8,650 nucleotides of DNA from Pseudomonadota bacterium. GTDB lineage: Bacteria; Pseudomonadota; Alphaproteobacteria; Rhizobiales; Methyloligellaceae. The position numbers and the translations under genes are program-made. Positions 1 to 3,800 of the stretch are shown in pieces. Location: assembly GCA_022567275.1 (NCBI GenBank), contig JADFHH010000050.1, positions 1 through 8,650 of the forward strand. Direction: 5' to 3'. The notes beneath the pieces were generated by a model. That model was not told where the DNA came from. It searched no databases and saw only the letters and a program-made list of their open reading frames with translations. Position 1 is the stretch's first letter. Every line of letters begins with the position of its first letter.

Positions 1-1
1 C

Positions 2-229
2 GCCAATGGCGTCATGTACGGGCTGACCGCGTCGATTATCACCAACGATATGAAAGCGGCAATGGATACCGCGCAACGCGTCGAAGCGGGTTATGTCTGG
101 ATCAATTCCTCGGGCCGGTATTTGGGAGCGCCCTATGGGGGCTGGAAGCAGAGCGGTATTGGCAAGGAAGAGTCGTTCGAGGAATTGCTGAGCTATACGC
201 GTGTGAAAAACATCAACATGCGTTGGTAG
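2..229 (+). CDS. Aldehyde dehydrogenase family protein, C-terminal end (partial)
   Basis: Only the last 75 codons are inside the window; the frame is open at the left edge and ends in TAG at 227-229. The peptide has the hallmarks of the C-terminus of NAD(P)-dependent aldehyde dehydrogenases: a YGLTASI segment, the V-E-A-G-Y-V-W-I-N block, the G-A-P-Y-G-G-W-K-Q-S-G-I-G loop, and a short E-E-L-L-S-Y-T-R-V-K-N tail that forms the oligomerisation arm in this family. The enzyme oxidises an aldehyde to the acid with NAD(P)+. The catalytic Cys and Glu lie upstream of the window, so the substrate cannot be told. The variant GAPYGGWKQSG-IGKEES is closest to the betaine-aldehyde and hydroxymuconic-semialdehyde-like clades, but this is a guess. 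No strong terminator follows; a GC-rich dyad sits immediately after the stop. Confidence 0.9.
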   Translation, partial: ANGVMYGLTASIITNDMKAAMDTAQRVEAGYVWINSSGRYLGAPYGGWKQSGIGKEESFEELLSYTRVKNINMRW

Positions 230-271
230 TGCGCGCCTCCGGTCACCCTCGAAACAGTTGGCTGGCGCGCA
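230..271 (+). terminator. GC-rich inverted repeat after the aldehyde dehydrogenase gene
   Basis: TGCGCGCC (230-237) pairs perfectly with GGCGCGCA (264-271) across a 26-base loop, starting right after the TAG stop. There is no following T tract, so it is not a classical intrinsic terminator. It may be a weak terminator or a 3'-end stabilising stem, or chance in GC-rich DNA. Confidence 0.3.
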
Positions 272-336
272 AAGTGCATGAGATTGCCGCTGGATTCACG
301 TTTCAAGTGCACAGTTGAGTTTTTCAATGAAAGCCC

Positions 337-412
337 TGGTGGAGCCGAGGGGAATCGAACCCCTGACCTCCACATTGCGAACGTGGCGCTCTCCCAACTG
401 AGCTACGGCCCC
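337..412 (-). tRNA. tRNA-Ala (anticodon CGC)
   Basis: Reading the minus strand, a full 76-base cloverleaf can be drawn. The 7-bp acceptor stem is GGGGCCG (412-406) with CGGCTCC (347-341). It includes the G3-U70 wobble pair that is the alanine identity element. The D arm is GCTC/GAGC with AGTTGGGA loop. The anticodon stem is CCACG/TGTGG (last pair G-U) with loop TTCGCAA, giving anticodon CGC (377-379 on the plus strand), which reads GCG. The T arm is AGGGG/CCCCT with TTCGATT. The discriminator is A, and the CCA end is encoded in the gene (337-339). The gene stands alone, opposite to both neighbours, and has its own promoter to the right. Confidence 0.97.
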
Positions 413-423
413 AAGGCAAGGCC

Positions 424-452
424 ATTTAGTGCGGGGCCGCCAGAGCTGTCAA
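424..452 (-). promoter_or_regulatory. Sigma-70 type promoter of the tRNA-Ala gene
   Basis: On the minus strand a TTGACA -35 box (452-447, in the context GCTTGACA, which fits the alphaproteobacterial CTTGAC preference) is followed after exactly 17 bases by CTAAAT (429-424) as -10 box. Transcription would start near 417-418, about five bases before the first base of the mature tRNA at 412. Box quality, spacing and position all fit a housekeeping tRNA promoter. Confidence 0.75.
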
Positions 453-558
453 GCATGCGCCTGGGCCGGTGCATGGGCCGCGCAAACTCTTGCAGACGCG
501 CCGCAGGACAGCTACACCATGGCTCTAATTGAACAACTGACAGGGCGGGCGTAAAAAA

Positions 559-852
559 ATGATTCCCTTGATCCAATTCATCATCATGGTCGTCGACCTC
601 TATATCTATATCATCATCGGCAGCGCGGTGCTGAGCTGGCTGATCACTTTTGGCGTGGTCAACACCCAAAACCGGTTCGTCTATCTGCTGGCCGACGGGC
701 TGCACCGGCTGACCGAACCCGCGCTCAGGCATTTGCGCGCATTTGTTCCCAATCTCGGCGGGATCGACATCACGCCGGTGATCCTGATTCTCTCGCTGAT
801 CTTCATAAAAAATGTCGTTCTCATCGGCTGGCTCGCGCCAAATTTCATGTGA
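559..852 (+). CDS. YggT family integral membrane protein
   Basis: A 97-residue protein of the YggT family (Pfam YGGT). The family has a pair of membrane segments joined by a short amphipathic loop. Here residues about 4-30 and 71-93 are strongly hydrophobic. Between them lies the family signature: L-T-E-P-A-L-R-H-L-R (51-60), then P-N-L-G-G-I-D-I-T-P (64-73). The length is about what is usual for a one-repeat YggT. The molecular function is not settled; homologues have been linked to osmotic or membrane integrity and, in plants and cyanobacteria, to cytochrome or nucleoid organisation. It opens a three-gene operon: its TGA stop at 850-852 lies ten bases before the GTG start of the DUF167 gene, the usual yggT-yggU pairing. 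The Shine-Dalgarno is weak (AGGGCGGG well upstream of ATG). An 11-codon reading frame (519-554) ends four bases before the start. Confidence 0.9.
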   Translation: MIPLIQFIIMVVDLYIYIIIGSAVLSWLITFGVVNTQNRFVYLLADGLHRLTEPALRHLRAFVPNLGGIDITPVILILSLIFIKNVVLIGWLAPNFM

Positions 853-862
853 GGCCGGGTCC

Positions 863-1210
863 GTGGCCGCACTCTCGGGCCAGCTTTGCCGCCGCGCGCG
901 CGATGGCATTGTTCTGGCCGTGCGGCTGACGCCAAAGTCCTCGCGCGATGAAATATCCGGTGTCGATCTGATAGACGGCAGGTCAGTACTCAAGGCGCGG
1001 GTGCGCGCCATACCCGGCAAGGGCGAGGCCAATAAGGCGCTGACAAAGCTCATCGCCAAATGGCTGCGCGTGCCGGGGTCCAGCGTGGTGCTCTCTTCGG
1101 GGGGAAAATCCCGAACCAAATCCATTTCCATTCATGGCGATCCCATAGAGCTGATGAATCTGATCGAACAGTGTTTAGACTTGATCGAAACAGGCAAGGT
1201 GAATGGCTGA
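863..1210 (+). CDS. DUF167 (YggU) family protein
   Basis: A 115-residue protein of the DUF167/YggU family, a small alpha-beta fold of unknown biochemical role. Conserved blocks are visible: an L-A-V-R-L-T-P-K-S-S strand (18-27, with the family's 'TPKAS' motif), V-R-A-I-P-G-K-G-E-A-N-K-A-L (47-60, the 'APPveGkANkal' motif), and the G-G-K-S-R-T-K-S-I-S-I segment. The start chosen is GTG at 863, because GAGG at 851-854 sits eight bases before it and the family's homology begins just after it. The longer ATG start at 812 would overlap yggT by 41 bases and add residues unlike the family. The stop overlaps the folD start by eight bases (1203-1210), which implies translational coupling. Confidence 0.88.
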   Translation: MAALSGQLCRRARDGIVLAVRLTPKSSRDEISGVDLIDGRSVLKARVRAIPGKGEANKALTKLIAKWLRVPGSSVVLSSGGKSRTKSISIHGDPIELMNLIEQCLDLIETGKVNG

Positions 1211-2087
1211 CGCCAAAATCATCGACGGCAAGGCGCTGGCGCAAGATTTGCGCGCGCAAGTGGCGCGATCGGTCGCGGAGCTGAAACAGCGCCATGGGCT
1301 AACGCCGGGGATTGCGGTGGTGCTTGTCGGAGAAGATCCGGCGAGCAGAATCTATGTGCGCAACAAGGCGAAACAGGCAGTGGCTGCCGGCATGGCCTCA
1401 TTCGTGCACAAGCTCGGCGCGGACACCACGCAGGCGGATCTGCTGGCGCTAATCGATAGGCTCAATGCGGACAAACAGGTGCATGGCATCCTCGTGCAAC
1501 TGCCGCTGCCGGACCAGATCGCCGCAGATGCGGTCATCCAGGCCATCGACCCGGCCAAGGACGTGGACGGCTTTCACGCCATCAATACCGGCAAGCTGAT
1601 AATCGGCCTGCCCGCGCTTGCACCCTGCACGCCCGTGGGCTGCGTCATGCTGGCGAAGCATGCTCTGGGCGAGCTGTCGGGCGCGCATGCGGTGGTGGTG
1701 GGGCGTTCCAACATCGTCGGAAAACCCCTCGCCCAGCTGCTGCTGCGCGAGAACTGCACGCTCACCATCTGCCATTCGCGCACCCGTGATCTTGCCGCCG
1801 TGACTGCGCTGGGCGATATTCTTATCGCCGCCGCCGGCCAGCCGGAAATGGTCAAGGGCGGCTGGATCAAGCCCGGCGCCTGCGTCATCGATGTCGGCAT
1901 CAACCGGGTCGAGGACGCGGCCGGAAACACGAAACTCGTCGGCGATGTCGACTTCGCGCAAGCGCTCAAGGTGGCCGGTTCCATTACCCCGGTGCCGGGC
2001 GGCGTGGGTCCCATGACCATCGCCTGCCTGCTGCGCAATACCCTGCGCGCGGCGCGCGCTATTGCCGGGCTGGAGCAGGAACAATAA
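1203..2087 (+). CDS. folD: Bifunctional methylene-THF dehydrogenase / methenyl-THF cyclohydrolase FolD
   Basis: A 294-residue cytosolic enzyme, the usual FolD length. It oxidises 5,10-methylene-tetrahydrofolate with NADP+ and then hydrolyses the methenyl form to 10-formyl-tetrahydrofolate, feeding purine and formyl-Met-tRNA synthesis. The catalytic domain carries Y51-V-R-N-K55, the active-site Tyr and general-base Lys region, then Q-L-P-L-P (99-103), and K-D-V-D-G-F-H (119-125), whose Asp is the conserved folate-binding acid. C-T-P-V-G (142-146) closes this part. The Rossmann nucleotide site is V-V-V-G-R-S-N-I-V-G-K-P (164-175), and the signature P-V-P-G-G-V-G-P-M-T (263-272) lies near the C-terminus. 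All expected catalytic residues are present and the frame is intact. It is the last gene of the yggT-DUF167-folD operon and overlaps the gene before it by eight bases. No clear intrinsic terminator follows. Confidence 0.97.
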   Translation: MADAKIIDGKALAQDLRAQVARSVAELKQRHGLTPGIAVVLVGEDPASRIYVRNKAKQAVAAGMASFVHKLGADTTQADLLALIDRLNADKQVHGILVQLPLPDQIAADAVIQAIDPAKDVDGFHAINTGKLIIGLPALAPCTPVGCVMLAKHALGELSGAHAVVVGRSNIVGKPLAQLLLRENCTLTICHSRTRDLAAVTALGDILIAAAGQPEMVKGGWIKPGACVIDVGINRVEDAAGNTKLVGDVDFAQALKVAGSITPVPGGVGPMTIACLLRNTLRAARAIAGLEQEQ

Positions 2088-2102
2088 CCGGAGATATTTT
2101 TT

Positions 2103-2152
2103 GTCTCGTAGCGGGTGCTTCGAGACGCGCCGTGCGGAAGGGTCAGGGTGAG
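2103..2152. repeat. Degenerate REP-like palindromic element between convergent genes
   Basis: Between folD and the convergent protease gene, 2117-2152 reads like a worn copy of the CTTCGAGACGCGC...TCAGGGTGAG palindromic element that I recall as repeated between genes in many alphaproteobacteria. The first arm, CTTCGAGACGCGC (2118-2130), and the last arm, TCAGGGTGAG (2143-2152), are well kept; the middle is altered. Separately, GTCTCG (2103-2108) pairs with CGAGAC (2121-2126). Its position between two converging transcripts suits a bidirectional 3'-end stem, but no T tract follows on either strand. Confidence 0.45.
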
Positions 2153-2180
2153 CGGATGGCCGGGCTATAACGGAAAAATT

Positions 2181-3092
2181 CTAGCTCCAGTCCACAATAT
2201 CCATAACCTTTACCGCACCGGGCGCGATCGGCGCTTGCGCCGGAATGACACGCTTCCTGGCGCCGTTCTCCAGATGATTGAGGTAGCTCACCCGGATCTT
2301 CCTGGTGACGATATGCGCCCACTGGCTGTTCATATTGGCTGAATAGACCGGCGCATATTTCAGCACATATTTTTGCTCCACCGGATGATCGAACAGACTA
2401 TCCAGTACGTAGTTCTTGCCGCCCGTTTCAACGGTAACCACCGCGTGAATGATCTTGCGTCTGGTGTCCCGGACCACGGCCAGCCGCAATTGATCATTGC
2501 TGAAACCAAGTTCAAGCAACGACCAGAACTTCACCACCGCATAATCTTCGCAGTCGGCCCTGCCGTTCAGAAACTCGAGCGGCGTCGCCCAATAATCCTG
2601 CTTGCCGTAAATCTTGTCGTCGTCGGCATATTTCGCCATGCGGTTGATCGATTTGTTGAGACGGGCGAGCTGGATCTTAACGGGCTGCCCTTTCAGCGAC
2701 TGGATCAGCTCGCGCCACTGGCGCAGCTTCGGCGGGCAATCGAGAACCGAAGCACTGCAGCGCTCATACAGCGCCGCTTCACCCTTGATGCGCGAAAGGA
2801 CGCCCTCCCATTGCAACTGGAAACGGTGGTTGGCCGTCTTGAATTCAATGGATCCCAGAATTCCGAACTTGAACCCTTCAAGCTCTTTTTGTTTGTTGAG
2901 CTCACTGTCCTGCTTCTGGATGGCTGCGTAGAGATTCAAGCCGACATTGGGAAATGCCGAAGCCGGCGTGCCGCCAATCACCATGAGCGGTAAAAGAACG
3001 CTCAGGCACTGGAAAGCGCGGCCTGTGCTTGCGGCACCGAAGCGCTCGAACCAATTGTTATTGAGACACCGGCGTTTCTGCTGCCTGCACAC
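2181..3092 (-). CDS. Periplasmic transglutaminase-like cysteine protease (BTLCP / LapG family)
   Basis: A secreted cysteine peptidase of the bacterial transglutaminase-like family (Pfam Peptidase_C93, MEROPS C93), to which LapG belongs. Using a GTG start at 3092 it has 303 residues. The catalytic triad is visible: Cys181 in G-R-A-D-C-E-D-Y-A, His216 in I-I-H-A-V-V, Asp231 in Y-V-L-D-S-L. The 35- and 15-residue gaps are close to those of LapG. The acidic residues flanking Cys match the calcium-site region of LapG proteins. A hydrophobic stretch (about 29-42) ending P-A-S-A before F-P looks like a signal peptide with a type I cleavage site. A GTG at 3176 with GGGGA upstream gives 331 residues, but it lies inside the conserved end of the fusion protein gene and would put 54 residues before the signal core. 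The family cuts the N-terminal retention module of LapA-type adhesins; the adhesin encoded upstream is the obvious partner (inference). Confidence 0.87.
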   Translation of the reverse strand: MCRQQKRRCLNNNWFERFGAASTGRAFQCLSVLLPLMVIGGTPASAFPNVGLNLYAAIQKQDSELNKQKELEGFKFGILGSIEFKTANHRFQLQWEGVLSRIKGEAALYERCSASVLDCPPKLRQWRELIQSLKGQPVKIQLARLNKSINRMAKYADDDKIYGKQDYWATPLEFLNGRADCEDYAVVKFWSLLELGFSNDQLRLAVVRDTRRKIIHAVVTVETGGKNYVLDSLFDHPVEQKYVLKYAPVYSANMNSQWAHIVTRKIRVSYLNHLENGARKRVIPAQAPIAPGAVKVMDIVDWS

Positions 3093-3720
3093 AGGTTGCG
3101 CGGCAGGTGTATTGCCTTTCGCGTAATGCCTCTTGCCTGGCTGTGACGATTGGCTTGAGTATATAGTCCAGAACACTTTTTATCCCCGTTGTGATGTCGA
3201 CTTGCGCGATCATTACGGGGATTATGCGCAGAAAGCCTTTGTTTTTCCGTAAAATACTCTCAGTAAATTTAATTACAACTAAGTATAAACTGTCTCCATT
3301 GGCCAAGTTCTTAATGCTGTATGAAAATATTATTTCAACTTTTACATCTAATAATCCGGATATCGTGAATTTATAAGCGGTAAGCTTAACAAGAGCTTTC
3401 TGATCAGGACTAATAAATGATTATATGTTTTGGTGAAATTTTTGCTTCAACGCGCAAATTATCCTCAACCGGGGTGATTTCCACCAGCGGTTCTCCGGCT
3501 CTGACAACACCGCCAACGGTGTTGGTGTGCAGTTTGTTGACGATGGAGAGCTCGGACAGTTTGGCATTCAACTCCGTCTGCGCATTCTGCCGGAAAGAGA
3601 GTTTTTGCTCATCGACCAGCCGCTCCGCCTCACGAATCGACGCCTCAACGCGCGGGATCGCTTGTTGGGTAGAGGCCAGCTGGCCAGACCCGCCGGCAAT
3701 CCCGTCACAAGCGAAAATCC
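3058..3720 (-). pseudogene. Decayed HlyD/LapC-type membrane fusion protein of a type I secretion system
   Basis: Two reading frames together rebuild the C-terminal half of a HlyD-family periplasmic adaptor. The first (3685-3422) has the coiled-coil part G-Q-L-A-S-T-Q-Q-A-I-P-R-V-E-A-S-I, then N-K-L-H-T-N-T-V-G-G-V-V-R-A-G-E-P-L and V-E-A-K-I-S-P-K-H. The second (3420-3115) continues at once with F-I-S-P-D-Q-K-A-L-V-K-L-T-A-Y, A-N-G-D-S-L-Y-L-V, I-I-P-V-M-I-A-Q-V-D-I and the family ending V-L-D-Y-I-L-K-P-I-V-T-A-R-Q-E-A-L-R-E-R. One extra base near 3421 separates the frames and leads to a TAG at 3410. About 26 residues (end of the coiled coil and start of the lipoyl domain) are missing after L-S-E-L-S-I-V. 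The first half of the protein is absent; 3686-3720 is only faintly similar. About 190 of roughly 430 residues remain, and the second frame runs on to 3058. It lies between adhesin and protease, where an intact gene is expected. Such adaptors bridge an inner-membrane ABC transporter to a TolC-type pore; this copy cannot work. Confidence 0.83.
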
Positions 3721-3800
3721 CCGCGCGGGATACATGGAAAAGCCAGCGGGAAGCGAAATGCCTCCGCCGGCTTGTGTTTGTTTCAATTGCAGCGACAGGT

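Noticed and set aside
519..554. An 11-codon frame ending four bases before yggT
   Set aside because: It has only a weak ribosome site and no attenuator-like structure; a coupled leader peptide is possible but unsupported.
403..1131. A 242-codon minus-strand frame
   Set aside because: It runs antisense through yggT and DUF167 and across the tRNA promoter, and it has no family resemblance.
1449..2084. A 211-codon minus-strand frame opposite folD
   Set aside because: FolD is unmistakable on the plus strand; this is a shadow frame.
2373..2993. A 206-codon plus-strand frame opposite the protease gene
   Set aside because: The minus strand has the full C-H-D triad and a signal peptide; the plus frame has no recognisable features.
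3177..3410. First taken for an AT-rich intergenic region or insertion upstream of the protease gene
   Set aside because: Translation of the other minus frame shows the conserved C-terminal domain of the HlyD/LapC protein, so it is gene remnant rather than intergenic DNA.
3568..3786. Possible further fusion protein sequence in a third minus frame just after the adhesin stop
   Set aside because: Only vague similarity (A-R-G-F-S-L-V) to the family; too weak to claim beyond about 3720.
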